Source: VXYK01 sp965214565
Lineage (GTDB): Bacteria; Actinomycetota; Acidimicrobiia; Acidimicrobiales; Aldehydirespiratoraceae
Assembly (NCBI GenBank): GCA_965214565.1
Contig: OZ243951.1
Location: 2,046,001 to 2,110,000 of the forward strand
Direction of reading: 5' to 3'
Length of the DNA stretch: 64,000 bases
Part shown: piece after piece, positions 49,855-59,539 of the stretch
Numbering within the stretch: position 1 is the stretch's first letter
How the letters are laid out: each line of letters begins with the position of its first letter
The notes under the pieces: generated by a model
Told to the model about the DNA's origin: nothing
The model's database searches: none
The model's input: the letters and a program-made list of their open reading frames with translations, nothing else
Program-made: the position numbers and the translations under genes

Positions 49855-51503
49855 CGGGGGGCGGGGCGGAAGTCGTTGCGTCCAGTGATGCAGACGGGGT
49901 CGCCGCTGCGCCGGATGAACGGCAGAGGCTGATCGCACGGGAAAATAAAGTCCAGCGTCTGGATCGCGTCGGAGGCCTGCGTCTTGTCGGGGCGGATGGA
50001 AGCCGGGGTCATGCCGTTGACGTCGACCGGGCCCAGATTGACGAGCGCTTCATGGACGTCGGCGAGAGTCGGGTTGTCGCCTGCGTCATACAGTGTCCGA
50101 GCCATCAGTCGGATGATGTGACAGACGGTCTCGGTCATGCCGAAAGCCGAATCTCCCAAGGTTCGCCAATCATGGCTGGCGCCCGAGGGACTGTGATCTC
50201 CGTACAGTTCGTTGCAGAGGCCGGCCATGGCGTTGGGTTGGAAGTCTGGATCCCTGAACTCGCCGGTGGTCTTGAAATCGATGATCGTTGCACCGTTGTA
50301 CAGGATCCCGGCCTCGACATTGTTGGCGATCTGGCCGGCCACGAGCTCGTTGGCCTGCGCGCCGTATTCGCTGGCGAAGAAGCGCACGTCTCCGGGCTCA
50401 TAACCCTGATTCACCATTTCTGCGATGTAGCCGGGCGCGGAGACCACGTTGAGGACGTTGATGAACCCGTCGACGCCGGCGTTGACCATGTTGGTGACGG
50501 ATTCAGGGGTGCCTCCGAAGCAGATCGTTCCGCCCCCACAGTCGATCACGTCGAACACGACATCGAACCCGGCTTCTCGCAGCGGGACCACCAGGCCGTC
50601 CTCGACGGCCTCGGCCTCCCCAGGAGTGTTCCCTGCTGCTACACCGAGCGTCAACCCCTCGAACTCACCGCTCGAGAGCAGGTCTGAGACCATGAAGCGG
50701 AGGGTCTCCTCAGACGACGGATTCATGGTGATCAACAGGCCGCCGGCGCGTTCGAGGAACTCCTCGGGTTGGCCGGAGTTGCTGATGAACGCGGTCTGCT
50801 GCTCCTCGGTGAGGCACAGATTGGCGGTGCCCCCGAAACCGGTGCTGTTCATCACGATCACGGCACCGAAATCCTCAGTCATCGCCAGGCAGGCGGCGTT
50901 GCGACTGCCGTCGACATCGGCGCCGAGCACGTCCGCCTCTGCGTAGCCGAGGTCGAGCATACGGCCCCTGATCCCGCCGCACTGCTCGTTGATGTAGTCG
51001 ATGAACACCTCGTACATCTCTTTGGGGTCGCCGACGGGAACCGCGAATCCCAGACCGGTCAGGTCTTCGAGGCGACTGCGAATGTGCCCGACCTTGATTG
51101 AGTCGGCAGTGATTCCGCGGTCGGTGTCGACGCGGTCGGCGGCCGGTTCATGTGGCAGGCAGAATCTGTCGTGCTGCATGAACGGATGGTCGCCGCGGTC
51201 GAAGCCCTGCTGGAACTCGGCAAAGATACCGCCCCGAGGATCCTCATAGATGTTGGGACCGGCTGCCTCGGGCTCCGGCATCTCCTCGCCGGAGTCGTCC
51301 CCCGTCGTCGTTTCGGTCGCGTCGCCGCCGCTGTCGTTACCTGCGGTGGTCTCGGGCGCGTCGTCGCCAGAATCGTCACCCTGTTCGGCTGCGTCGTCGT
51401 CGACATCGTCGCTCGAGTCGTCGGTCGTCTCTCCGCCGCAGGCGGCGGCGAAGAAGGCGAACGCCAACAGAACCGCAAGCCAACTGAACCGTCGGCTGTT
51501 CAT
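49851..51503 (-). CDS. ABC transporter substrate-binding lipoprotein (periplasmic type 1), copy A
   Basis: A 550-residue binding protein of the branched-chain amino-acid/amide type. The lipoprotein signal is WLAVLLAFAFFAAACGG, followed by an Asp/Glu/Thr-rich spacer of about 70 residues. The ligand domain starts ITADSIKVGHIRSRLEDLTG. Starts with ATG and GAGAGG upstream. It converges on the antiporter gene with a 4-base overlap. Copy B lies directly upstream, and both are divergent to the transporter fusion genes. Ligand unknown. Confidence 0.85.
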   Translation of the reverse strand: MNSRRFSWLAVLLAFAFFAAACGGETTDDSSDDVDDDAAEQGDDSGDDAPETTAGNDSGGDATETTTGDDSGEEMPEPEAAGPNIYEDPRGGIFAEFQQGFDRGDHPFMQHDRFCLPHEPAADRVDTDRGITADSIKVGHIRSRLEDLTGLGFAVPVGDPKEMYEVFIDYINEQCGGIRGRMLDLGYAEADVLGADVDGSRNAACLAMTEDFGAVIVMNSTGFGGTANLCLTEEQQTAFISNSGQPEEFLERAGGLLITMNPSSEETLRFMVSDLLSSGEFEGLTLGVAAGNTPGEAEAVEDGLVVPLREAGFDVVFDVIDCGGGTICFGGTPESVTNMVNAGVDGFINVLNVVSAPGYIAEMVNQGYEPGDVRFFASEYGAQANELVAGQIANNVEAGILYNGATIIDFKTTGEFRDPDFQPNAMAGLCNELYGDHSPSGASHDWRTLGDSAFGMTETVCHIIRLMARTLYDAGDNPTLADVHEALVNLGPVDVNGMTPASIRPDKTQASDAIQTLDFIFPCDQPLPFIRRSGDPVCITGRNDFRPAPR

Positions 51504-51550
51504 CTGACCTCTCCGATTTGTGCTGGTTCAAGCGTCCGGGTGCACGAGGC

Positions 51551-53218
51551 CTATCGGGGAGCCGCCCTGAAGTCGTTGCGTCCGGTGATGCAGATCGGGT
51601 CGCCGCTGCGCCGCACGAACGGCAGGGGCTGATCGCACGGGAACGAGAAGTCGAGCGTCTGGATGACGTCGGCCATCTGCGTCTTCCCGGGATGGATCGA
51701 CGCCGGAGACATCGCGTTGTTGTCGACCGGACCCAGGTTTATGATCGCCTCTTGGACATCCGCGACAGTCGGGTTGTCGCCCGCGTCGTACAGGCCGCGG
51801 GCCATGATCCGGACGATCCCGCAGACGCTTCCGACCATTCCGTAGGCCGAGTCGCCCAGGGTCCGCCAGTCGTGGCTGGCACCCGACGGGCTGTTCTCGC
51901 TGTAGAGCGTGTTGCACATGTCGGCCATCGGGTTCGGCACATAGTCTGGGTCCCGGTACTCTCCGGTGGTCCTGAAGTCGATGACCGTGGCACCGTTGTA
52001 GAGGTTGCCAGCATCGACATTGTTGGTTATCTGGCCAGACACGAGCTCAGAGGTCTGAGAGTTGAAGTCTGCGGCGAAGAAGCGCACGTCACCAGGCTCG
52101 TAGCCCTGATTGGCCATTTCGCCGATGTAACCGGGCGCAGAGACCACGTTGAGGACGTTGAAGAAGCCGTTGACACCGGCGTTGACCATGTTGGTGACCG
52201 ACTCGGCGACGCCTCCGAAGCAGATCGTTCCGCCGGCGCAGTCGATTACATCGAACACCACGTCGAAACCGGCTTGGCGCAGTGGGTTCACGAGGCCATC
52301 CTCCACGGCCTCAACCTGACCCGGCGTGTTGGGTGCTGCGACTCCCAGGGTGAGGCCGTCGAGTTCGCCACGGTCGAGAAGGTCTGCTGACAGGAACCTC
52401 AAGCTCTCTTCGAGCGTTGGTGACAGCGACAGCAGCCGGTCGTTCCCGCGAGCCATGAACTCCTCGGTCTGGCCCTGGGTCGAGATGAATATCGTCTCCT
52501 GCTCCTCGACCAGGCACAGGTTGGCCGTGCCCTGGAAACCGGTGCTGTTCATGACGATCACAGAATTGTGGTCCTCGGTCATGGCCAGACAGGCGGCGTT
52601 GCGGCTGCCGTCGACGTCGGCACCGAGAACTTCTGCCTCTGCGTAGCCGAGGTCGATCGTTCGGCCTCTGATCCCGCCGCACTCCTCGTTGATGTAGTCG
52701 ATGAAGACTTCGAAGATTTCTTTCGGGTCGCCAACGGGAACTGCGAATCCCAGATCGGTCAGGTCTTCGAGCCGGCTGCGGATGTGGCCGACCTTGATCG
52801 AGTCGGCGCTGATCCCGCCGTCGGTGTCGACCCGGTCGGCGGCCGGATCATGGGCCACGCAGAAGCTGTCGTACTGCGCGAACGGATGGCTGCCGCGGTC
52901 GAAGCCCTGCTGGAACTCCAAGAAGACACCGCCCCGTGGATCCTCATAGATGTTGGGGCCCGCCATCTTTTCGGTCGGCATGTCGTCGCCGGACTCCTCC
53001 GCAGCGTCGTCGCCTGCGGTGGTCTCGGGCGCGTCGTCACCAGCGTCGTCACCGGTGGTGGTCTCGGGCGCGTCGTCACCAGAATCGTCGCCCTGCTCGA
53101 CTGCGTCGTCTCCGTCGGCGTCGTCGCCAGAGTCTTCGGTCGTCTCGCCGCCGCAAGCAGCAGCAAAAAATAGGAAAGCCAGCAGAACAGCTAGCCACCG
53201 GAACCGTAGGTTGTGCAT
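51551..53218 (-). CDS. ABC transporter substrate-binding lipoprotein, copy B
   Basis: A 555-residue paralogue of copy A with the same plan: signal WLAVLLAFLFFAAACGG, acidic spacer built of GDDAPETT-type repeats, then an almost parallel ligand domain (ISADSIKVGHIRSRLEDLTD). ATG 53218 has GGAGGG 7 nt upstream. Tandem copies probably arose by duplication and may bind different ligands for one translocator. The head-to-tail gap to copy A is 47 bp. Confidence 0.85.
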   Translation of the reverse strand: MHNLRFRWLAVLLAFLFFAAACGGETTEDSGDDADGDDAVEQGDDSGDDAPETTTGDDAGDDAPETTAGDDAAEESGDDMPTEKMAGPNIYEDPRGGVFLEFQQGFDRGSHPFAQYDSFCVAHDPAADRVDTDGGISADSIKVGHIRSRLEDLTDLGFAVPVGDPKEIFEVFIDYINEECGGIRGRTIDLGYAEAEVLGADVDGSRNAACLAMTEDHNSVIVMNSTGFQGTANLCLVEEQETIFISTQGQTEEFMARGNDRLLSLSPTLEESLRFLSADLLDRGELDGLTLGVAAPNTPGQVEAVEDGLVNPLRQAGFDVVFDVIDCAGGTICFGGVAESVTNMVNAGVNGFFNVLNVVSAPGYIGEMANQGYEPGDVRFFAADFNSQTSELVSGQITNNVDAGNLYNGATVIDFRTTGEYRDPDYVPNPMADMCNTLYSENSPSGASHDWRTLGDSAYGMVGSVCGIVRIMARGLYDAGDNPTVADVQEAIINLGPVDNNAMSPASIHPGKTQMADVIQTLDFSFPCDQPLPFVRRSGDPICITGRNDFRAAPR

Positions 53219-53398
53219 CGGACCCTCCAAGTATGAGCGCCGTGTGGGTTCACGGCACAGCCAGAATTGTTGCCTCAAGTGACGCTCGACACAAATCGCC
53301 GCTCAGGTTTCTTAGCTCGATTTGCTTTCTCGATACTGGCGCGGCTCTGCTTGTGCGGTAATGATGTCGGCGCACAGAACAGTCAATCTGGGGGGCCG

Positions 53399-55633
53399 AT
53401 GACAAGCCAGGACCGCGACGCCGCAACCGGAGACACAGCCGCTGATCCGACGGGGACTTCAGCAGCATTGCTCGCGGCCGCTGTTCTGGACGAGGAAGCC
53501 CGTCGCCAGCTCGAACAGGCGGAACGAGACAAAGCGGTTCTGTTCCCCGACGACCTTCTGCCGGGGGTCGGCGACGAGCCGATGACGCTGCGCCAGGCGA
53601 TGGCCGCCGGGGGCAAGATGACCGTGGTGATGATGTTCCTGCTGAACTTCATCGACGATCTTCCCCGCGCTGTACGGGTGATCGGACCCGACATCCAGAA
53701 CTCGCTCAACATCTCAGACACCGTGCTGGCAGGGGTCCTCGGTTTCGGCGGTGTTGCCCTGGTCCTCGGCGCGGTCCCGATGGCGGCACTGGCCGACCGC
53801 GTCACCCGAGTCGCCATCATCCCGGTCGCCTCGCTGTTCTGGGCCTCGACGATGGCGTTGTCGGGATTCATCGTCAACGCCTTCCAGCTCTTCTGGACCA
53901 ACGCCGCAACCGGCTTCGGGCAGGCGTACAGAATCCCGGTGTCGAACTCGTTGATCAGTGACCGCTACCCGATACAGGCTCGGGCCCGGGTCTTCGCCTT
54001 CGAGGCACTGGGTCGACCGCTCGGGCAGCTGCTCGGTCCGCTGGCGATCGGTGTGATTGTGGCGGTCGCGGGCGGTGAGGACGGATGGCGATGGGCGTTC
54101 TACATCATGGCGATCCCGCCCGTGCTCGTCGGCTTGGCCTCGATCGCCATGAAGGAACCGCAGCGGGGCAAGAACGAGCAGGACGCTCTGCTCGAGGACG
54201 AAGCTATCGAGGTCGAGGAACTTGAGGCGTCGATGAGCACGGCGTTGGCACGGCTGCGCAAGGTCCGCACGTTCTACTTCTTCGCCACCGGCGTCGGCGT
54301 GCTCGGATTCGCGCTGATCGCGGTGCCCGGGCAGTTCAACCTGATGCTCGAAGACAAGTACGGTCTCGACGCCCTCGACCGCGGGATCGTCGAGTCTCTG
54401 ATGTGGATTCCCGCATTGATCGGGATTCCCATTGCGGGTCGGGTCTTCGACCGCAAATTCCGCGAAGACCCAGAAGCCGTGGTCAACCTGACCGGGGCGT
54501 TGATCATCGGCGCCGGTCTGGTCTATTTCGTGGCCCTGCCGATCAAGCCCATCGGCCCCCTGCTGCTGTTGGTCGGTCTGGCCCAGGCGTTGATCTCCGC
54601 GGCGTTCGTTGCGGCCCCCACAATCATCGCACTGGTCGCCCCCTACCGGATCCGCGCCCAGGCGTTCGCCCTGCTTCCCGTCTTCATCTTCTTGATGGGG
54701 GGATTCATAGGCGGCCTGATCGCAGGCCAGATCTCCGACGCCTACAACAACCGCACTGCCATGCTCATCCTGGCGCCGTACACGGCGATGCTCGGCGGAT
54801 GGCTGATCCGACGCGGCGCGGTGCACATTCGCAGAGACATCTCCCTGGCGGTGGAAGAACTGCTAGAGGAGCAGTCGGAGGCTCGCAAGATCGCCTCGGG
54901 CGAGCCCGTCCCCGCGTTGCAGGTCCGCAACCTCGACTACAGCTACGGGCCGGTACAGGTCCTGTTCGATGTGGAGGTCGAAGTCGCCAAGGGTGAGGTG
55001 CTGGCCCTGCTCGGAACCAACGGGGCCGGAAAGTCCACGTTATTGCGAGCCATTTCCGGCCTGGGGATACCGGACCGGGGGGTGGTCCGTCTCAACGGGC
55101 GCACGATCACCTACGCCGAAGCCGAGACGCGGTTCCGAGTCGGAATCGTGCAGTTGCGCGGCGGTGAAGGGACCTTCCCTGCCTTGAGCATCGGCGACAA
55201 TCTTCGGGCCGCGCTGCTTGGCAAGGACATGGAACCCGAGGAAGTGGAGCGCAGGATCGCAACAGCAGTCGAGACCTTCCCGGCGCTCGAAGGCCGGCTC
55301 GGCGAGCTCGCCGGAGACCTCTCAGGAGGCCAGCAACAGATGTTGGCCCTGGCCATGGCGCTCATCCACGAACCCGAGGTCCTCCTCATCGACGAACTGA
55401 GCCTGGGTCTGGCGCCGGTGGTGGTGCAGGAGCTGCTGGAGGTCGTGCAGGACCTCAAGGCGCGGGGTCAGACGATGATCATCGTCGAGCAGTCGCTCAA
55501 CGTTGCGCTGGCGTTCGCTGACCGTGCCGTCTTCATGGAGAAGGGTGTGGTCCGTTTCGAGGGGCCCGCCCAGGAACTCGCTGAACGCGACGACCTCGCC
55601 CGTGCCGTCTTCCTCGGAGGCGAAGGCGGATGA
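53399..55633 (+). CDS. MFS-like membrane protein fused to a LivF-type ABC ATPase
   Basis: A 744-residue fusion. Residues 60-480 form an MFS-like half with about 12 helices (MMFLLNFIDDLPRAVRVIGP, SLFWASTMALSGFIVNAF, FIFLMGGFIGGLIAGQISDA). Residues 500-744 are an ABC ATPase: Walker A GTNGAGKST (about residue 539), signature LSGGQQQMLALAMAL, Walker B VLLIDELSLGLAP. The ATPase resembles LivF. The 4-base overlap with the LivHMG fusion gene shows it belongs to the same transporter. What the MFS half carries is unclear. Confidence 0.85.
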   Translation: MTSQDRDAATGDTAADPTGTSAALLAAAVLDEEARRQLEQAERDKAVLFPDDLLPGVGDEPMTLRQAMAAGGKMTVVMMFLLNFIDDLPRAVRVIGPDIQNSLNISDTVLAGVLGFGGVALVLGAVPMAALADRVTRVAIIPVASLFWASTMALSGFIVNAFQLFWTNAATGFGQAYRIPVSNSLISDRYPIQARARVFAFEALGRPLGQLLGPLAIGVIVAVAGGEDGWRWAFYIMAIPPVLVGLASIAMKEPQRGKNEQDALLEDEAIEVEELEASMSTALARLRKVRTFYFFATGVGVLGFALIAVPGQFNLMLEDKYGLDALDRGIVESLMWIPALIGIPIAGRVFDRKFREDPEAVVNLTGALIIGAGLVYFVALPIKPIGPLLLLVGLAQALISAAFVAAPTIIALVAPYRIRAQAFALLPVFIFLMGGFIGGLIAGQISDAYNNRTAMLILAPYTAMLGGWLIRRGAVHIRRDISLAVEELLEEQSEARKIASGEPVPALQVRNLDYSYGPVQVLFDVEVEVAKGEVLALLGTNGAGKSTLLRAISGLGIPDRGVVRLNGRTITYAEAETRFRVGIVQLRGGEGTFPALSIGDNLRAALLGKDMEPEEVERRIATAVETFPALEGRLGELAGDLSGGQQQMLALAMALIHEPEVLLIDELSLGLAPVVVQELLEVVQDLKARGQTMIIVEQSLNVALAFADRAVFMEKGVVRFEGPAQELAERDDLARAVFLGGEGG

Positions 55634-58488
55634 TCGAACTTCTCGGTATTGAAATCGGTCAACAATCGATCGTCATCGGGATCATCGCAGGGCTCACCTA
55701 TGCCGCGCTGGCGGCAGGTTTCGTGCTCATCTACCGCTCGACCGGGGTGCTCAACTTCGCGCACGGCGAGATGGGGTTCTTCGGTCTGGCGATCTTCGTG
55801 ATGATGATCGTCAACTACGAACTGAACTGGTGGATCGCCTTCGGGTTGGCGATCGCCGGGACCGCCCTCATCGGGATGGCTGTCGAGTTGATCGTGGTGA
55901 GACGGCTCTTCGATTCGCCGCGTCTGGTTCTGCTCATCGCCACCATCGGGGTCGGCCAGATCCTGACCTTGGCGCGTGTCGGTTGGATCCCCGACATCAC
56001 CGCCGGAGGGAACATTCCCACAGCTTTCGAGATGACTTGGGAACCGACCGACCACATCCGGCTGCAGGCACGGGAGATCACGGTGCTCGCGGTGGTGCCG
56101 GCCCTCATCGCACTGCTCGGCCTGTTCATGACCAAGACCCGCTTCGGTTTGGCGGTGCGGGCCTCGGCATCCAACCCCGACACTGCCCGGGTGTACGGAA
56201 CGTCGCCGCGGCGCGTGTCGACGATCGTCTGGACCATCGCAGGGGCGTTCGCGGCGGCGACAGCGATCCTCACCGCCCCGCTGCAGGGATTCCAAGCGGC
56301 GACCGTCGATGACACCGGCAATCTTCTGGTCGAGGAACTCCTGTTGAAGGTTCTGGTCGTGTCGTTGCTGGCCAGGATGCGGTCACTGCCGGGTGTCATC
56401 TGGGCGGGTCTCGCGGTGGGCGTGGTCGAGAAGATTGTTCGCAACAATGTCGACTCGACCAACCAGTCGATCGTCAACCTCTGGTTCTTCATAACCGTGT
56501 TGGTGGTGGTGCTGTGGTTCGTGCGCTCGGGTCGCCAGGATGTGGGCTGGTCGCTGTCGCCGACTCTGCGTCCGATCCCTGAGCGGCTCCGCAGCATCTG
56601 GTGGGTCCGCAACCTCAACGGGATCGGGTTCTTCTTCCTGTTCGGCGCCTTGGCCCTGGTCCCGATCTTCGTTACCGAATCCGCACCGATCCTGACGTGG
56701 AGCAACATACTGCTGTTCGCGATGGTGGCACTGTCGTTGACCGTTCTGACCGGATGGGCGGGGCAGTTGTCGCTCGGTCAGTTCGCTTTTGTCGGTGTTG
56801 GCGGACTGGCTACGCTGGCGTTCACCGAAGGCCACGACATTCCGATCCCGTTCGACCTGTTCGATCTCAGCATCGACGTTCCGTGGGGGATTGCGGTGGT
56901 TCTGGCAACCGCGCTGGGAGTGCTGGTCGCGGTGCTGGTCGGCCTGCCCGCGTTGCGTGTGCGCGGACTGTTCCTGGCCGTCACAACCCTCGCGTTCGCA
57001 GTCATGGCGGGGACGTGGATCTTCGCTCAGGACTTCTTCAGCGGCGGAACGACTGCGCCCCGGCCACCCGACCGCCCAGCCCTGTTCGGGGTGGACGTGG
57101 GGGAGTCGCGGCGAACGATGTATCTGGTCTGTCTCGTCACGTTGATATTGATGTCATGGGTCGTGTCCCGCATCCGTGCAACAGGCATCGGGCGCTCATT
57201 CATTGCAGTTCGCGACAATGAGGACATGGCGGCGGCCTCCACAGTGCCGCCGGGCCGCATGAAACTCGCCGCCTTCGCGGTGGCCGGCGGAATGGCTGCC
57301 CTGACCGGCGCGCTCTACGTGATCGTGCAGCCGTCCCTCAGTCCAGGCACTCAGTTCGCGCCCGCCAACTCCCTGAGGGTGATCGTGATCGCCATCGTGG
57401 GCGGCCTGGGGTCCGTGGCCGGTCCGGTTCTCGGCTCGCTTTGGATCCTGGGTATCGAACGGCTGGTCCCGGACCAGCTCCGCGACCTGCAACAGCTGCT
57501 CACCTCCAACATCGGCCTGCTAGTGCTGCTCATGTACTTCCCCGGAGGGCTGCTGCAGATCGTCTACTCGATCCGCGACGGGTTGCTGGGCGTAGCCGAC
57601 CGACGCCTGCGCGAGCGACAACCCGACGAGGTCGCGCCCCGAGCCGTGGAGCATCCGGCCGTTCCGACATCGGCGCGGTCACAGCGCCCCGCGGTCGACG
57701 GCCCGATGCTTGCCGCGAGAGGAATCACCGTTCGTTTCGGTGGCAACGTTGCTGTGGCCGACGTCGATTTCGAGGTCAACCAGGGAGAGTTGGTCGGCCT
57801 CATCGGCACCAACGGTGCCGGCAAGTCGACCCTGCTCAACGCGGTGGGAGGATTCGTGCCCTCCGACGGCACCGTCGAGGTCCTCGGGGTCGACGTCTCC
57901 GACCGCAGCGCTTCTGCCCGCCACCGCCTCGGTTTGGGGCGCGGATTCCAGGCGGCCCGGCTGTACCCGGGCTTGACCGTGCGCGAAGCCTTGATGGTTG
58001 CCCTGGAGGCGCGCCAGCATTCACGTCTGGTGCCGTCGATGCTGGCGCTTCCACCTTCGGGTGCCCACGAACGGGTCAAGCGGTCCTCCGCCGATGAGAT
58101 CATCGACTACCTCGGGTTGGGCCGCTACGCAGACTCGTTCATCGAGTCGCTCTCCACGGGGACCAGACGCATCGTCGAACTCGGCAGCCTGCTGGCAGTG
58201 GACGCCCGCGTGCTGCTGCTCGATGAACCGACAGGAGGCGTCGCCCAACGCGAGGCGGAGGCGTTCGGGCCCCTGATCAAGCAGATCCAGGCCGAACTCG
58301 ACGCGTCGGTGGTTGTGATCGAGCACGACATGCCGCTGGTGATGAGCATCAGCGACCGGGTCTACTGCCTAGAGTCCGGCGCGGTGATCGCCAACGGACC
58401 CCCCGACGAGGTCCGCAACGATCCACTGGTCATCGCCAGCTACCTGGGGACGAACGAAGCGGCCATCGGTCGTTCCGGCCCCGCTTAG
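55630..58488 (+). CDS. LivH-LivM-LivG triple fusion (branched-chain amino-acid type ABC transporter)
   Basis: A 952-residue protein. Residues 1-300 are a LivH-like permease (VLNFAHGEMGFFGLAIF). Residues 330-650 are a LivM-like permease (LTGWAGQLSLGQFAFVG, RDNEDMAAAS, SLSPGTQFAPANSLRVIVIA). Residues 700-952 are a LivG-like ATPase (Walker A GTNGAGKST, signature LSTGTRRIVELGSLL, Walker B VLLLDEPTGGV). With the MFS-LivF protein and the two divergent binding proteins, four genes encode a complete HAAT importer. The signature LSTGTRR departs from LSGGQQR. Confidence 0.9.
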   Translation: MIELLGIEIGQQSIVIGIIAGLTYAALAAGFVLIYRSTGVLNFAHGEMGFFGLAIFVMMIVNYELNWWIAFGLAIAGTALIGMAVELIVVRRLFDSPRLVLLIATIGVGQILTLARVGWIPDITAGGNIPTAFEMTWEPTDHIRLQAREITVLAVVPALIALLGLFMTKTRFGLAVRASASNPDTARVYGTSPRRVSTIVWTIAGAFAAATAILTAPLQGFQAATVDDTGNLLVEELLLKVLVVSLLARMRSLPGVIWAGLAVGVVEKIVRNNVDSTNQSIVNLWFFITVLVVVLWFVRSGRQDVGWSLSPTLRPIPERLRSIWWVRNLNGIGFFFLFGALALVPIFVTESAPILTWSNILLFAMVALSLTVLTGWAGQLSLGQFAFVGVGGLATLAFTEGHDIPIPFDLFDLSIDVPWGIAVVLATALGVLVAVLVGLPALRVRGLFLAVTTLAFAVMAGTWIFAQDFFSGGTTAPRPPDRPALFGVDVGESRRTMYLVCLVTLILMSWVVSRIRATGIGRSFIAVRDNEDMAAASTVPPGRMKLAAFAVAGGMAALTGALYVIVQPSLSPGTQFAPANSLRVIVIAIVGGLGSVAGPVLGSLWILGIERLVPDQLRDLQQLLTSNIGLLVLLMYFPGGLLQIVYSIRDGLLGVADRRLRERQPDEVAPRAVEHPAVPTSARSQRPAVDGPMLAARGITVRFGGNVAVADVDFEVNQGELVGLIGTNGAGKSTLLNAVGGFVPSDGTVEVLGVDVSDRSASARHRLGLGRGFQAARLYPGLTVREALMVALEARQHSRLVPSMLALPPSGAHERVKRSSADEIIDYLGLGRYADSFIESLSTGTRRIVELGSLLAVDARVLLLDEPTGGVAQREAEAFGPLIKQIQAELDASVVVIEHDMPLVMSISDRVYCLESGAVIANGPPDEVRNDPLVIASYLGTNEAAIGRSGPA

Positions 58489-58518
58489 AGTCTCCTCCCA
58501 CCGGCCTGGGGGACCCTA

Positions 58519-59463
58519 CTAGAGACCCAGCGGATCCGCGGCTACCAGAGCAGCACCGAGAGCACCGGACTCGGCGCCGAAGGAGGCCAACACGACCTCG
58601 ACTCTCGGACGATGCTCCGAACCCAACAGCAGGCGTTGGAGCCAGTCGTCGACTCGGGATCTGAGCGGCTCGCCCACCTCGGCTAGGCCTCCGCCGAGCA
58701 CCACCCGGCTCGAGTCCAGGATCAGGATCAGGTTGGCGATGCCGCGAGCGGCCTCACGGCAGAAACCGTCGAAGATCTCCTCAGCGGTCGGGTCTCCCTG
58801 ATCAAGGGCTGCGACCACATGTTCACTGCGGATCTCGCTGATATCGCCCACCAGGGCGCTTGCCGCGGGAAACGTACCGGCCTCTGCAGCTTCACGGCCG
58901 AGCCGGCCGAGCCCGTTCCCTGAAGCGAAATACTCCCACGGTCCCGGTTCGCCGGTGATGTGTGCGGGTCCGCCGGCGTCGACGGTCATGTGCCCGGACT
59001 CTCCCGCGAACCCGTTGGCACCGAGCAGCAGCTGTCCTCCGGCGACGAAACCGGTCCCGATCCCGCTTCCCAGAGCCACGTAGGCGAAGTCGTCTGCGCC
59101 TCGTCCGGCGCCGAGCTTTGCCTCAGCCCAGGTGCCCGCGGTGGCATCGTTGATTGTGACGACCTGCGTGCCGGTCGCCTCGGCCAGGAGTCGACCCACC
59201 GGGAACTCGATCAGGTTCGGCAGGTTCGGGGAGTAGCGCACGACACCGGTACGGGCCGCCAGGCCCGCGATCCCGAGGCCGACACTCTGCACGGGTGTCG
59301 GGCTCTGTTCAGACAGTTCCGTCACGACCTCGGTCAGCCGCCCGAGCAGTTCATCACCGCTGCCGTGGCTCGACTTTCGGGTTCTGGCCAGGATCTGACC
59401 GCCGTCGGGATCGACCAGCAGACCCAGCGCCTTGGTCCCTCCGACATCAATCCCGACGATCAC
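58519..59463 (-). CDS. ROK-family sugar kinase
   Basis: A 314-residue ROK protein with the ATP motif DVGGTKALGLLVD and the region VGLGIAGLAART. NDATAGTWAEAKLGAGR, GSGIGTGFVAGG and NGFAGESGHMTVDAGG complete the sugar and catalytic regions. The usual zinc motif CxCGxxGCxE is replaced by ITGEPGPWEYFASG, so the zinc site is lost. Likely substrate is glucose or a related hexose, unproven. GTG 59463 has TAGATT 6 nt upstream; it diverges from the next gene by 76 bp. Confidence 0.88.
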   Translation of the reverse strand: MIVGIDVGGTKALGLLVDPDGGQILARTRKSSHGSGDELLGRLTEVVTELSEQSPTPVQSVGLGIAGLAARTGVVRYSPNLPNLIEFPVGRLLAEATGTQVVTINDATAGTWAEAKLGAGRGADDFAYVALGSGIGTGFVAGGQLLLGANGFAGESGHMTVDAGGPAHITGEPGPWEYFASGNGLGRLGREAAEAGTFPAASALVGDISEIRSEHVVAALDQGDPTAEEIFDGFCREAARGIANLILILDSSRVVLGGGLAEVGEPLRSRVDDWLQRLLLGSEHRPRVEVVLASFGAESGALGAALVAADPLGL

Positions 59464-59539
59464 CCCTCGAATCTACTGTCGCGGGCATCAAAGTCGTGCC
59501 AACTGGCGGGTCGAGTCGGTGTCGAAATACGGTGCTCGA

